DNA of 64,000 nucleotides from a virus. Numbering within the stretch: the first letter of the stretch is position 1; each line of letters opens with the position of its first letter. Both the position numbers and the translations under genes were made by a program. Under the pieces are notes generated by a model. It was not told where the DNA came from, did no database searches, and worked only from the letters and a program-made list of their open reading frames with translations. Shown here in pieces: positions 33,129-42,009 of the stretch. Location of the stretch: positions 1-64,000 of IMG/VR virus record IMGVR_UViG_3300032093_011400; one strand, written 5' to 3'.

Positions 33129-34084
33129 AATAATTCTTTTTGATTTTTTTTATTTGTTAAAAACGCTCCATTGTGGTAAACTTTATCTTCAGGGTTTTCA
33201 ATTCTATTTTCTTCAAATAAAGTTACCATTCTTAATACCTCATCCTCAACGGTTGTAATTGGTTTATATTTAAAAACTTTTAAAGATTTTGAATTATCAA
33301 CACGATAATTTCTAGCATCTTGAAAAGATATTTCAGTGTACGTTACTTTAGTATTAGGTACTATTTTAGCAACACGTTCACCTAGTTCTTTAATTATAAC
33401 ATTTTCTTTTGATAAAACAAAAATTCCCGGATACTTTTCTTTACAGGCCTCTGTAATATATCCCGCAATATCTTTAACTGCTATTATTGGTCTCCATTGT
33501 TCACCTCCATTAATAGTTATAGTACCTTCTTTTACCGCCTTCATAGTTAATACATTAACAACTAAATCCATTCTAATTCTAGAATATGTGTCACCAAGAC
33601 CAAATACAGTTCCTAATCTAAAAATTGTCCCATTTTTGTCTAAAATGTGTTTTTCGGCTTTAAGTTTTGTTGATGCATATGATGATAATGGATTTGTTTC
33701 ACTTAATTCATCTAATATACCATCTTGAGCCCCGTAAACTGAACACGTAGACATGAAAATTAAATGTTTATCGGGTGAAACAATATCACAAAAATTTTTA
33801 ATAGAATTATAATTAATTTCTTCAGTTAAAAATGGGTCAACACTACAAGCCGGGTCACCAACTAAAGCAGCCATTAAAACTATAATATCAAAATCTTTAG
33901 ATACTTCATAAAGTTTATCAGTATCTCTAATGTCTCCATAAATAAAAGAAACATCTTTTAAATACCTATTTTCATATAATAAATTATCGTAAATAGTTAT
34001 ATCAAACCCTTCTCTAATAAGATAATCTGATGTTAATCCTCCGATGTAACCGGCACCACCTACTAATAAAACTTTTTCTTTCAT
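33110..34084 (-). CDS. NAD-dependent epimerase/dehydratase (extended SDR)
   Basis: 324 aa. GGAGYIGGLTSDYLI near the N-terminus binds NAD; STCSVYGAQDG and YASTKLKAEKH give the catalytic Ser and Tyr-x3-Lys; FRLGTVFGLGDTYSRIRMDLVVN and GGEQWRPIIAVKDIA are substrate-domain motifs. Closest in style to UDP-glucose 4-epimerase-like proteins of O-antigen clusters. Exact substrate cannot be told from sequence. Confidence 0.88.
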   Translation of the reverse strand: MKEKVLLVGGAGYIGGLTSDYLIREGFDITIYDNLLYENRYLKDVSFIYGDIRDTDKLYEVSKDFDIIVLMAALVGDPACSVDPFLTEEINYNSIKNFCDIVSPDKHLIFMSTCSVYGAQDGILDELSETNPLSSYASTKLKAEKHILDKNGTIFRLGTVFGLGDTYSRIRMDLVVNVLTMKAVKEGTITINGGEQWRPIIAVKDIAGYITEACKEKYPGIFVLSKENVIIKELGERVAKIVPNTKVTYTEISFQDARNYRVDNSKSLKVFKYKPITTVEDEVLRMVTLFEENRIENPEDKVYHNGAFLTNKKNQKELLWTQKN

Positions 34085-34106
34085 TATTTTATATAATTTA
34101 TTTATT

Positions 34107-34760
34107 TTATATTTTTATTTTGTAATCCATGAATGTTTCTGATTTACCTACGTCAATACTAAAAAATGAATCAGACCATGGTAGAAATTTTATGTTTGTT
34201 TTTTCACCTATGTTATAATCATAAGTTTCTTCTGGTAATAATCGTTTTACATATTTATCACCTGGTAAATCACCATGCTCCCATTTTTTATCAAAATGGT
34301 TTTTTGTATTTGATATGTTCCATCCTGAACTCATAGAGATATAATCTATTTCAAATGAATTATACATGGCAATATTGCCCTCCATCATTCTTCTTAGGTA
34401 ATCACTATCTTCATAATTACCCCCAATAAATCTTTCATCCATAAACCCAATATTTCTAAATAATTCTTTTTTAAAACCAAAAAACCCCCACGCATATAAT
34501 CCAACAAACCCATATCCTTGTTCTAAAAGAGTTAAAATTTTTTCAATATGTTCTTTTTTAGGTCTAGCTTTGTCATTACAAATAATAATGGTTTCTGTTG
34601 GTGATTCAACAACACAATCATTAATTAATTTTGAGAAAGATGGGTATCCGTGACCATTTTTCCAAATTGATTCTTCATCCATGTTTTTTAAATGAGTAAT
34701 TAATTCATCTTTTAAAGAGTCTCTATTGCTTGGTATAATTATAGTATATTCTTTATTCAT
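34107..34760 (-). CDS. Glycosyltransferase-like protein (GT-A), 217 aa
   Basis: EYTIIIPSNRDSLKDELITHL opens like a GT-A domain; IICNDKARPKKEHI and GFFGFKKELFRNIGFMDERFIGGNYEDSDYLRRMM resemble the acceptor-side GFDExFxxGxEDxD motif of family 2 enzymes. The N-terminal nucleotide site is short. Probably a glycosyltransferase, lower certainty than its neighbours. Confidence 0.65.
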   Translation of the reverse strand: MNKEYTIIIPSNRDSLKDELITHLKNMDEESIWKNGHGYPSFSKLINDCVVESPTETIIICNDKARPKKEHIEKILTLLEQGYGFVGLYAWGFFGFKKELFRNIGFMDERFIGGNYEDSDYLRRMMEGNIAMYNSFEIDYISMSSGWNISNTKNHFDKKWEHGDLPGDKYVKRLLPEETYDYNIGEKTNIKFLPWSDSFFSIDVGKSETFMDYKIKI

Positions 34761-34783
34761 GGTAATTTTAATTTATTTTTTTA

Positions 34784-35317
34784 TTATCCATTATTTAAAA
34801 ATTTACTAACACGTCTGTCAATAGAACGTTTGACAATTGTTAAACCCGCTTCGGATATGGGGAATGTAAAAATATCCATCTCAGGATATTCAGTTTTAAT
34901 CCAATCTATCATTTTATAAGAATCCTCACAGTGTTCTCGGGTAATATATTTTTCAGAAATTGGGTCAGTATCATGTAAAATAATTACCCCAAATTCATTT
35001 AAATTTTTAAGTGATGCTTTGAAATCTAATTTAACCGCTTCAAACGCATGGTCAGCATCTATGAAAATAACATCTACTATTTCATTAAAATTATTTAAAA
35101 AGTCTTGTGTTGATGTTTGATGGAACTCACCAATGTTTTTATTTCTTCTAAAATCAATAATATCAACCCCAATTACCCTAGGTACTACTTCTGAAACTTT
35201 TTCAAAAGTTGACCCATCATATACACCTAATTCTAAATAATTTTTACAATTAATTGATTTAACTATTTGGACTATCATGTCCGTGTGAACTTCATGTCCG
35301 TATGCAAATTTATCCAT
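34784..35317 (-). CDS. Class I SAM-dependent methyltransferase
   Basis: 177 aa. YLELGVYDGSTFEKVSEVVPRVIGVDI is motif I and the acidic end of strand 2; VDVIFIDADHAFEAVKLDFKASLKNLNEFGVIILHDTDP is motif II-III, the arrangement of the Methyltransf_24 group. Within a glycan island it may methylate a sugar or a terminal residue that stops chain growth, but the substrate is unknown. Confidence 0.8.
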   Translation of the reverse strand: MDKFAYGHEVHTDMIVQIVKSINCKNYLELGVYDGSTFEKVSEVVPRVIGVDIIDFRRNKNIGEFHQTSTQDFLNNFNEIVDVIFIDADHAFEAVKLDFKASLKNLNEFGVIILHDTDPISEKYITREHCEDSYKMIDWIKTEYPEMDIFTFPISEAGLTIVKRSIDRRVSKFLNNG

Positions 35318-35382
35318 ATTTTTTATTTTAAATTAATAAAAAATATGGATACAGTAAACATTAAGTGTTGTTTTTATTCATC

Positions 35383-36207
35383 TTAAAAAACAGGTATTGT
35401 TTCGGCTTTACATCCGCCAAACCACCAAATACATTCTGAAAATGTACTAAGACGATTACAAACCAACATATCACATTTTGAGGCTATTAACATAGTTGCT
35501 GTAGAATATTGCATTTGAGTAACATTATCTGGTTTAGTGTAAGTTATTACATTGTAGTCTTTTAAATATTCTAAATATTCAGGTAAAACACTGTCGTTAT
35601 CTGAAGTAAGAAAAATAGTTTTTACTTTTGGTAAAAATTCATTAATTGCATTTTTATAAGTTTCAAAATTATAATCTCTAATAACTCCGTCTCGAATACT
35701 TGTACAGTTTGGAGGGTCAAATTGATGAGTCCAAGTTCTTATTTGTATGGTAAGTAATGGGTATTCAAAATGTTTTGACACTCTATCAACTTCGGATAAA
35801 ACTTCAGGTCTCCATTTAATTTTACTAATTCCTTTTTGTATTCTGTTAAATACTGTATCACATATTAAATTTCTATTAAAAAACCAATCAATTGAATGTG
35901 TTGAAAATAAATAAGAAAGTGATTTATTTACGATATTAGGGTGGTCACCTAAAGCTTTAGCGTCGTTTATTAAATCAGGTTGTTCTGTTTCTTCTGATTT
36001 TAAAACTAAAAATCTTGCAGAAATAAAAGAATTACCAAATTCGTGTGGGTTATGGCAAATTAAACTATCATCTAAAATTTCTCGATAATCAGCGTCAAAA
36101 TGTGCGTCAAATCTAGGTAAAATATTAGTTTCACCTATACTTAAAGCGGTGACAAAAGATTTTAAAACATTACATAAACCAGATTTTATTTCTACCGTAA
36201 ATTTCAT
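35383..36207 (-). CDS. Fucosyltransferase-like protein
   Basis: About 274 aa from MKFTVEIKSGLCN (ATG 36207; the longer ORF start overlaps the previous gene). LLTIQIRTWTHQF corresponds to the HxRxxD-type donor motif of alpha-1,2/1,6 fucosyltransferase and NodZ-like enzymes, IFLTSDNDSVLPEY is the second motif, and CNRLSTFSECIWWFGG the third. GDP-fucose-like donors would need GDP-mannose 4,6-dehydratase, which is two genes upstream. Confidence 0.65.
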   Translation of the reverse strand: MKFTVEIKSGLCNVLKSFVTALSIGETNILPRFDAHFDADYREILDDSLICHNPHEFGNSFISARFLVLKSEETEQPDLINDAKALGDHPNIVNKSLSYLFSTHSIDWFFNRNLICDTVFNRIQKGISKIKWRPEVLSEVDRVSKHFEYPLLTIQIRTWTHQFDPPNCTSIRDGVIRDYNFETYKNAINEFLPKVKTIFLTSDNDSVLPEYLEYLKDYNVITYTKPDNVTQMQYSTATMLIASKCDMLVCNRLSTFSECIWWFGGCKAETIPVF

Positions 36208-36214
36208 ATATGTA

Positions 36215-37138
36215 TTATTTAACAAATTCATTAATTAAATTATTCCATTTTTCACGACAACGTTCTAAAGTATATTCTTTTGAATAATATTCTCGTGGTG
36301 AAAAAAGATTTCGATTACTAATAACGTATCTTATTGTTTCAGGAAAATTTTCATCGTTAGATACTAACCCCCATGTTTTATCATCTTGTCTATCTAAATA
36401 ACATCCCATAGGTCTTGCAACCATTGGTATGTCACATGCACCTATTTCAATTCCTGCAAAATGACCTTCTTCATTTCCTGATGTACAAATACCACACACT
36501 GATGAATTTATTAAAAGTCTAACTGTATTTGTGTCAACTCTGTTAAATATTCTTACTCTATTTCTATTATGTTCAGGAATTGCGTCAATAGTTGTATTAT
36601 CTTTCATTACTAAACAAAAATTAAAATCCGTCATTGTTTCAATGAGGTTTAAAACTCTATGAAATCCTTTTTTTTCATGAGAAGAATCACCTATAAAAAT
36701 AATTGAATTAGGTAAAACTTCTGGATGTCTTTCAGGAATAGGTTTAAAAAAATTAAAATCTGATGATTGTTCAATTACTCTTACATTTTTTGGATTAATT
36801 CTTTCTTTATAAAGATTATACGTTTGTTTAGACGCAAATACAACACAAGTACATGAATTTATAACTTCAGTTTGCATTGGATTATCCATAGTATCTTGTA
36901 TTAGACAGAATGTTGGGACATCAATATTAAGTTTACGAAAATAACTTCCATTTCTAATTATATAATCAGGGCGCTCTCTAATAGATTCTATTTTATCAGC
37001 TAATATTGCATAACTTGTATATCCGTCACATTTATCTTGAAGGCCTGGAAACCATTCTAATAGGTCATGCCAAAATGTTCTCGTGTTTGGAATACACGTA
37101 AGTGTATCGTTAACTAACCACCCAATTTTATTATCCAT
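36215..37138 (-). CDS. Glycosyltransferase family 4-like
   Basis: 307 aa. GT-B C-terminal half is clear: IIFIGDSSHEKKGFHRVLNLIETM and CTSGNEEGHFAGIEIGACDIPMVARPMGC, with the Glu-rich donor site (EGHFAGIEIGA). The N-terminal half is short. Starts immediately after the GDP-mannose dehydratase gene, so may use a GDP-linked sugar. Confidence 0.8.
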   Translation of the reverse strand: MDNKIGWLVNDTLTCIPNTRTFWHDLLEWFPGLQDKCDGYTSYAILADKIESIRERPDYIIRNGSYFRKLNIDVPTFCLIQDTMDNPMQTEVINSCTCVVFASKQTYNLYKERINPKNVRVIEQSSDFNFFKPIPERHPEVLPNSIIFIGDSSHEKKGFHRVLNLIETMTDFNFCLVMKDNTTIDAIPEHNRNRVRIFNRVDTNTVRLLINSSVCGICTSGNEEGHFAGIEIGACDIPMVARPMGCYLDRQDDKTWGLVSNDENFPETIRYVISNRNLFSPREYYSKEYTLERCREKWNNLINEFVK

Positions 37139-37146
37139 AGTATGTT

Positions 37147-38118
37147 TTATTTTTTATAAATGTTTAACCAATAATCAATCATTTCATCCATCATTGTCTC
37201 AAAACTATATTCAGGTTTCCATCCTAAAGACCTAATTTTACTTGAGTCACCTTTAAGGTATGGTAATTCTTCAGGACGTAAAAACTTATCATTTTGAACA
37301 ACATAGTCTTTATAATTTAAATTTAATTTACTAAAAACATATTCACACATATCTCTAACTGACCTTGACTCCCCAGTTGCCACAACTAAGTCGACTGGTT
37401 TATCCTGTTGTAATATTAAATGCATTGCTTTTACATAGTCTTTGGAATGTCCCCAATCTCTATATGAATCCATGTTACCAAGTTCTAATTTATCAGATAA
37501 ACCTAAACTTATCATCACCGCGGCTTTAACTACTTTATTAGTAACAAAATTAGAACCTCTACGAGGAGATTCATGATTGAATAAAATACCATTATTAGCA
37601 TGTAAATTATATGCGTTTCTATAATTTCGAACAATATTATACCCAAATACTTTACTACATCCATATGGTGAAACTGGATTCATATGAGTTGTTTCTCTTT
37701 GGTACCCATCAGGGTCTACCGAACTTCCAAACATTTCCGAACTACTTGCTTGATAAAATTTTGCGTTAGGACAAACTCTACGATAAGCATCTAAAATATT
37801 TAAAACACCTAAAGAATTAACTTGTGATGTAAATTGTGGGATATCGTAACTAATACGTACATGACTTTGAGCGGCTAAGTTGTATATTTCGTCAGGTTGT
37901 ATTTCACTTAATAATCTTTCAATATTAGATTGGTCTAACAAGTCACCATAATATATATTTATTTTGTCTCGAATTTCGTCAAGTCTACTTTGTTGGTGTT
38001 CAGGTGTAGAATTTCTTCGTATAATACCATGAACTTCATATCCTAATGATAAAAGATATTCCGCTAGATATGACCCATCTTGGCCACCCACACCGGTTAT
38101 AAATGCACGTTTAATCAT
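37147..38118 (-). CDS. gmd: GDP-mannose 4,6-dehydratase
   Basis: 323 aa. NAD(P) motif GVGGQDGSYLAEYLL (8-22), IYYGDLLDQSNIERLL, YNLAAQSHVRISYDIP, the catalytic SSSEMFG with YGCSKVFGYNIVRNYR (Tyr-x3-Lys), FNHESPRRGSNFVTNK, and LGNMDSYRDWGHSKDYV. These are the diagnostic Gmd motifs. It makes GDP-4-keto-6-deoxymannose, the branch point to GDP-fucose, -rhamnose or -perosamine. No GDP-fucose synthase (Fcl) is seen, but a DegT-like aminotransferase and RmlD-like reductase are present nearby. Confidence 0.95.
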   Translation of the reverse strand: MIKRAFITGVGGQDGSYLAEYLLSLGYEVHGIIRRNSTPEHQQSRLDEIRDKINIYYGDLLDQSNIERLLSEIQPDEIYNLAAQSHVRISYDIPQFTSQVNSLGVLNILDAYRRVCPNAKFYQASSSEMFGSSVDPDGYQRETTHMNPVSPYGCSKVFGYNIVRNYRNAYNLHANNGILFNHESPRRGSNFVTNKVVKAAVMISLGLSDKLELGNMDSYRDWGHSKDYVKAMHLILQQDKPVDLVVATGESRSVRDMCEYVFSKLNLNYKDYVVQNDKFLRPEELPYLKGDSSKIRSLGWKPEYSFETMMDEMIDYWLNIYKK

Positions 38119-38127
38119 ATTTTATTT

Positions 38128-38736
38128 TTAACTTTTAAAAAAATTCATTTTAGTCAAATCTGGCCAATCCTCATATTTCCATTTTCTAGGATTTGTATTA
38201 ATGGCATTAGATAATTTATCTAATCCTAATTTAGCGGTTTCAGGAGTCATATAGTAATGGTAACCCATTGTATCGATATTTTGTTCTCTCCATGGAATAT
38301 TGGGTAGTCTACCGTCATAACTCATTTTTTTTAACTGAATAGCATCTTGTTCGTTGTCCAAAAGAATCATTCCACCTCTACCTAAACTTAAATGTTTTTG
38401 AAATTGAAAACTTAAACACATATACGTATTTGGAATATAACTGTCTTTTTTCCACAGTACTGCTGCGTCAATTATTTTTTTTTCTTCGTAATTTAAAGTG
38501 TAGTAATCTTCCCATTTTTCATCTCTCCATTCTAATCCAATCCCCAATTTTTTAGACAACATGGGTACGGATAAATAAGTTCGTAATGGGACGTTAATTT
38601 TAGTAGTATTTGTTAATCTTAAACATAACTCTATACCATGAGTACAACTATCTACAGCAACTGCGTAAGGGGCGTTGTAAAATTGTGATATCTTTTTTTC
38701 AAATTCCGTCACAGTATCCATATTCACTTGTTCCAT
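38128..38736 (-). CDS. Short DegT/DnrJ-type aminotransferase, single domain
   Basis: 202 aa against about 370 for the family. Present: VDSCTHGIELCLRL (cofactor-phosphate loop), KIIDAAVLWKK (the Asp that contacts the pyridine N), SFQFQKHLSLGRGGMI with the PLP-binding Lys (about 134), and MGYHYYMTPETAKLGLDKL. The C-terminal small domain is missing. A working dimeric fold is uncertain. It might make an amino sugar (perosamine-like) from the Gmd product, or have a non-catalytic role. Upstream of gmd by 9 bases. Confidence 0.75.
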   Translation of the reverse strand: MEQVNMDTVTEFEKKISQFYNAPYAVAVDSCTHGIELCLRLTNTTKINVPLRTYLSVPMLSKKLGIGLEWRDEKWEDYYTLNYEEKKIIDAAVLWKKDSYIPNTYMCLSFQFQKHLSLGRGGMILLDNEQDAIQLKKMSYDGRLPNIPWREQNIDTMGYHYYMTPETAKLGLDKLSNAINTNPRKWKYEDWPDLTKMNFFKS

Positions 38737-38740
38737 AAGA

Positions 38741-39268
38741 TTAATAATTATATCCTAATTTTTTCGCGTTGTAAAGTATTCTTGTACTATCTATTTTTTT
38801 AACTAAAATTGCTGGATTTCCCTTATATACCCCCCATTCTTCAGTATCACCCATTAATAAACTACCTGCGGATAATAGAACACCACGTCTTAATCTTGAG
38901 CCGGGTAATACAATAGAATTTGTTCCGATATTAGAAAATTCTTCCATAAGAACAGGTTTAATTATTTGAGTACCTTTTAATTCTTCAGGTATCATCGCTC
39001 CAAATAATCCACTATCATCAAATCTATCTGAACCACATACAATTCTAGCTCCGGCCATTATGTTATTAAACCCTTTGGCCGTAAAATCTGAGTTTTTACC
39101 ACCTATAATTGTTACATAAGGACTAATATGTGTATAATCACCAATATATAATTTTGTTGTACAATAAAATCCTTTATCTATTGCAACATGACTACCTATA
39201 ACACAATTATTTTTTTCTTTTATTATTATATCTAAATCTAAAACAACATCACTACCTATTTTCATCAA
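38741..39268 (-). CDS. Hexapeptide-repeat sugar O/N-acetyltransferase
   Basis: 175 aa left-handed beta-helix: repeated [IV]GxxxxI steps (CVIGSHVAIDKG, LYIGDYTHISPYVTII, SNIGTNSIVLPGSRLRRGVLLSAGSLL) and the C-terminal YKGNPAILVKK end typical of acyl-CoA-dependent acetyltransferases. Next to the aminotransferase, so N-acetylation of an amino sugar is plausible. Overlaps the cupin gene by 4 bases. Confidence 0.85.
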   Translation of the reverse strand: MMKIGSDVVLDLDIIIKEKNNCVIGSHVAIDKGFYCTTKLYIGDYTHISPYVTIIGGKNSDFTAKGFNNIMAGARIVCGSDRFDDSGLFGAMIPEELKGTQIIKPVLMEEFSNIGTNSIVLPGSRLRRGVLLSAGSLLMGDTEEWGVYKGNPAILVKKIDSTRILYNAKKLGYNY

Positions 39269-39675
39269 ATAAAAGTTTTATCAATTGTTTGACCAAAATA
39301 TGGCCCTGTTTTGTATTCATATACAATAGTATCGTCTTCTAAAATCAAATAATTATGACCACCATTAAATGTAAAACTAATATCACCTGCGGATAATATA
39401 GGTTCCGCAATTATATTATCATCAATGTCATAGAAAATACATTTTACCTTTCCTTTTATAACACACCAACTTTCCTGAGGTATGTAATTTTCATCATGTC
39501 TTGGGATTATATTATGTTTGTGAGGTTTAAATGTATGTCCTTTAGATAATTTTAAACTGGCACATTGAAGGTAGTTTTTATCTAAGCTTAAATCAGTTCG
39601 TTCAGAAGTAACATCAGATAATCTCACAATTTGATGAAGGAGTTCTCCATTAATTTTAGAATATATTTTTTCCAT
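39265..39675 (-). CDS. Cupin protein of the glycan island
   Basis: 136 aa. GHTFKPHKHN and ESWCVIKGKVKCIFYD with DISFTFNGGHNYLIL give the cupin barrel with candidate metal-binding His residues. Similar to sugar isomerase or epimerase cupins in O-antigen clusters. Specific reaction unknown. Confidence 0.72.
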   Translation of the reverse strand: MEKIYSKINGELLHQIVRLSDVTSERTDLSLDKNYLQCASLKLSKGHTFKPHKHNIIPRHDENYIPQESWCVIKGKVKCIFYDIDDNIIAEPILSAGDISFTFNGGHNYLILEDDTIVYEYKTGPYFGQTIDKTFI

Positions 39676-39699
39676 TTTATTTTGTATATCTTTAATATT

Positions 39700-40425
39700 T
39701 TAATCGTCTTTTTCACCTTCTTGTATATGATAAACTAATGAATCAAATACTGTAACATGTCTCATCCCATAAGTTGATTCTAATTTTCTAAAATACCAGT
39801 CATCTCCACTTTGAACAAACCCATTTAAAGTACCAACTCCATCAGTATAAATGTTACCTTCAGGATACATACCACTTTCAATAAATCGAGTTTTTTCAAA
39901 AATACATGGCATGTATAAACCACCTGAATAAATGTTATCCTCCCTCATAGATGTATTAACTTTTTCCCAAAGTTCATAATCAATTTTTTTAGGACTTTTA
40001 CCACAATCAATACTAATACCATAAGTTCCACTCCTCATTTTACCACTCTCAACTAATCTAGATGTTGGTATATTAGTACCATCGTGATGTTTTAATAAAT
40101 TTTCTAACCATCCATTACTAAAGACCATATCTGAATTAACAAAACAAATATTATCTGATTTACTAGTTTTACCGGCGTAATTCCAACATCTATAAACTCT
40201 ATTTAAATAATAATCATTAGGAATTGGGTCATTATAAATTGAATATGGTATATCTAATTTTGTTAATTTATTTATAATCTCATCTGTTGCATCATTTGCG
40301 ACAATTCTTATTGAGACATCCCAACCATTAACTTTACATTTTTCACTAGTTAATTCTTTATGTATTAAATCTAAGTATTCTACTGATTTAAAAATTAATG
40401 AAATAATTTCAATTGATTTCTTCAT
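39700..40425 (-). CDS. Glycosyltransferase (GT-A), 241 aa
   Basis: RIVANDATDEII (nucleotide-binding region), ICFVNSDMVFSNGWLENLL (a variant of the DxD-bearing strand: NSDM) and GMYPEGNIYTDGVG with GDDWYFRKLE form a family 2-like order. The overlap of 17 bases with the next gene implies coupled translation. Confidence 0.7.
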   Translation of the reverse strand: MKKSIEIISLIFKSVEYLDLIHKELTSEKCKVNGWDVSIRIVANDATDEIINKLTKLDIPYSIYNDPIPNDYYLNRVYRCWNYAGKTSKSDNICFVNSDMVFSNGWLENLLKHHDGTNIPTSRLVESGKMRSGTYGISIDCGKSPKKIDYELWEKVNTSMREDNIYSGGLYMPCIFEKTRFIESGMYPEGNIYTDGVGTLNGFVQSGDDWYFRKLESTYGMRHVTVFDSLVYHIQEGEKDD

Positions 40426-41203
40426 TTTGTTTTTTAAAAATATTAATTATTTTTTCTTTTTCTTTTGGATTAGTTGCGTCAGTAATTTTAAACCATGAAG
40501 GTAATATATTAGTATCTAATTCAACAACTTCTAACGTAGTTTCGTCTAATAATCTCTCAAGTGCCCATCCGTCTTGGCCATAACTTTTATAAACATTATA
40601 TTTAGTAATAATTTGATAGTCAGTCGCAAAACCTCTATGTATTATACTATAAGGTATTTTAATGGTTGTTACAATTCCATTTGGATATTGAGGTTGGTGT
40701 AACCCGTGAATTGACTGAAAATTTAAATTTTTATTATTTCTCCATATTGCACAAACCCCATGACTTAAACTATGATAAGCGTTATCTATTCTATAGTGGA
40801 TGTCACTTCTCCATAGATTGTAATGACCCAACAATATACCGTCAATATTATTGTTTTTAGCGTAGTTACAAATATCAATTAAAATTTTATTGTTATCATT
40901 AGTTAAACGACTATCTAAAAGTGAATCACCATCTAACCATATAATAAATTCAGTGTCAGGTTGCTCAAGTAGTAGAGTATCTAACAATTTTTTCTTACAC
41001 GATATTTCATTTTTAAAATCATTTATTTCTGACTCAATTACTCGTAAATTAGAAAAATTTTTATAAATTTCTTTACTACCATCATCAGAATTTTGGTCGT
41101 ATACATAAACGTATTCACATATTTCAAACATTTGTTTTAACCAATTATGTAAATTTCCTTTTGATAATTCATTTCTTAATTGTGTAAATCCTACTATTTT
41201 CAT
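40409..41203 (-). CDS. Glycosyltransferase (GT2/GT92-like), 264 aa
   Basis: VYVYDQNSDDGSKEIYK (diphosphonucleotide region) and FIIWLDGDSLLDSRL (acidic WLDGDS motif in place of DxD) mark a GT-A transferase of the kind that starts with an xQLRNEx. Overlaps the following gene by 4 bases. Confidence 0.75.
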   Translation of the reverse strand: MKIVGFTQLRNELSKGNLHNWLKQMFEICEYVYVYDQNSDDGSKEIYKNFSNLRVIESEINDFKNEISCKKKLLDTLLLEQPDTEFIIWLDGDSLLDSRLTNDNNKILIDICNYAKNNNIDGILLGHYNLWRSDIHYRIDNAYHSLSHGVCAIWRNNKNLNFQSIHGLHQPQYPNGIVTTIKIPYSIIHRGFATDYQIITKYNVYKSYGQDGWALERLLDETTLEVVELDTNILPSWFKITDATNPKEKEKIINIFKKQNEEIN

Positions 41204-42009
41204 TTAATTAAATTATTAATTGTGTATTTATTTTCAATTTTAGTCACATAATTGAATAAGTAATTATTTTTATTCCACATTTCCCAAAATTTATTATCCA
41301 TATTTACTCTATTTGTTACTGTTGCATTTTTATCATTTCCGTAATGCCATAAATGAAGAGCAACAAAATCATCAATAAACCTTACATTTAATTTAAGACG
41401 AATTCTATGTATAAATTCATCATCATCAAACGCTACTCCAGTTGCAAATCTTTCGTCAAATCCTCCTAATTCTTTTAAATCTTTTTTAGTTATTGCGGTA
41501 CAAAAATGATAAGATTTTGGTCGATATAATGAATGATTATACCATCCTTCATCACCATCATTAACTACTGATATTTTTTTATATGTTGAGGGGTTAATAA
41601 ATGATTTAAAATCATTAAGTTGTAACACTGCCGATGTTTGAATTTCACTTAAAGAATAACAAGCAAATGATAAATAATCATTATCAATTAAATTTTCGTT
41701 TACAAAATTTAAAATATCATCTGAATGTAAACATTCAGGATTTTGTATAATAATTTTATCACCTGATGCGTGGTTAAATCCGACGTTAAAAGGAACACAT
41801 GGATTTACATACCATTTATCTTTTTTTTCTAATCTAACAATTTTTAAAAAAGGAAATTCGTCTACCAAATCTTCTAATCTTTCATCTTCGTGACTACAGT
41901 CATCGACAGCGATAACTTCAAAATCAGTAAAACTACTTTTTTTAAAACTTTCTAATGTTTTAATAAATATTTTTTTTCGATTGTGATACGCAGTAACAAT
42001 GGAAATCAT
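41200..42009 (-). CDS. Family 2 glycosyltransferase
   Basis: 269 aa. SIVTAYHNRKKIFIKTLESF, FEVIAVDDCSHEDERLE, the IIIQNPECLHSDDIL region in place of the DAD strand, and ELGGFDERFATGVAFDDDEFIHRIRL (acceptor motif with catalytic Asp) are the GT2 hallmarks with a C-terminal galactosyltransferase-like part. Confidence 0.85.
   Translation of the reverse strand: MISIVTAYHNRKKIFIKTLESFKKSSFTDFEVIAVDDCSHEDERLEDLVDEFPFLKIVRLEKKDKWYVNPCVPFNVGFNHASGDKIIIQNPECLHSDDILNFVNENLIDNDYLSFACYSLSEIQTSAVLQLNDFKSFINPSTYKKISVVNDGDEGWYNHSLYRPKSYHFCTAITKKDLKELGGFDERFATGVAFDDDEFIHRIRLKLNVRFIDDFVALHLWHYGNDKNATVTNRVNMDNKFWEMWNKNNYLFNYVTKIENKYTINNLIK

Noticed and set aside
37964-37975. ATATTTATTT on the plus strand inside gmd
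   Set aside because: It faces against the gene and is inside coding sequence with no plus-strand gene downstream.
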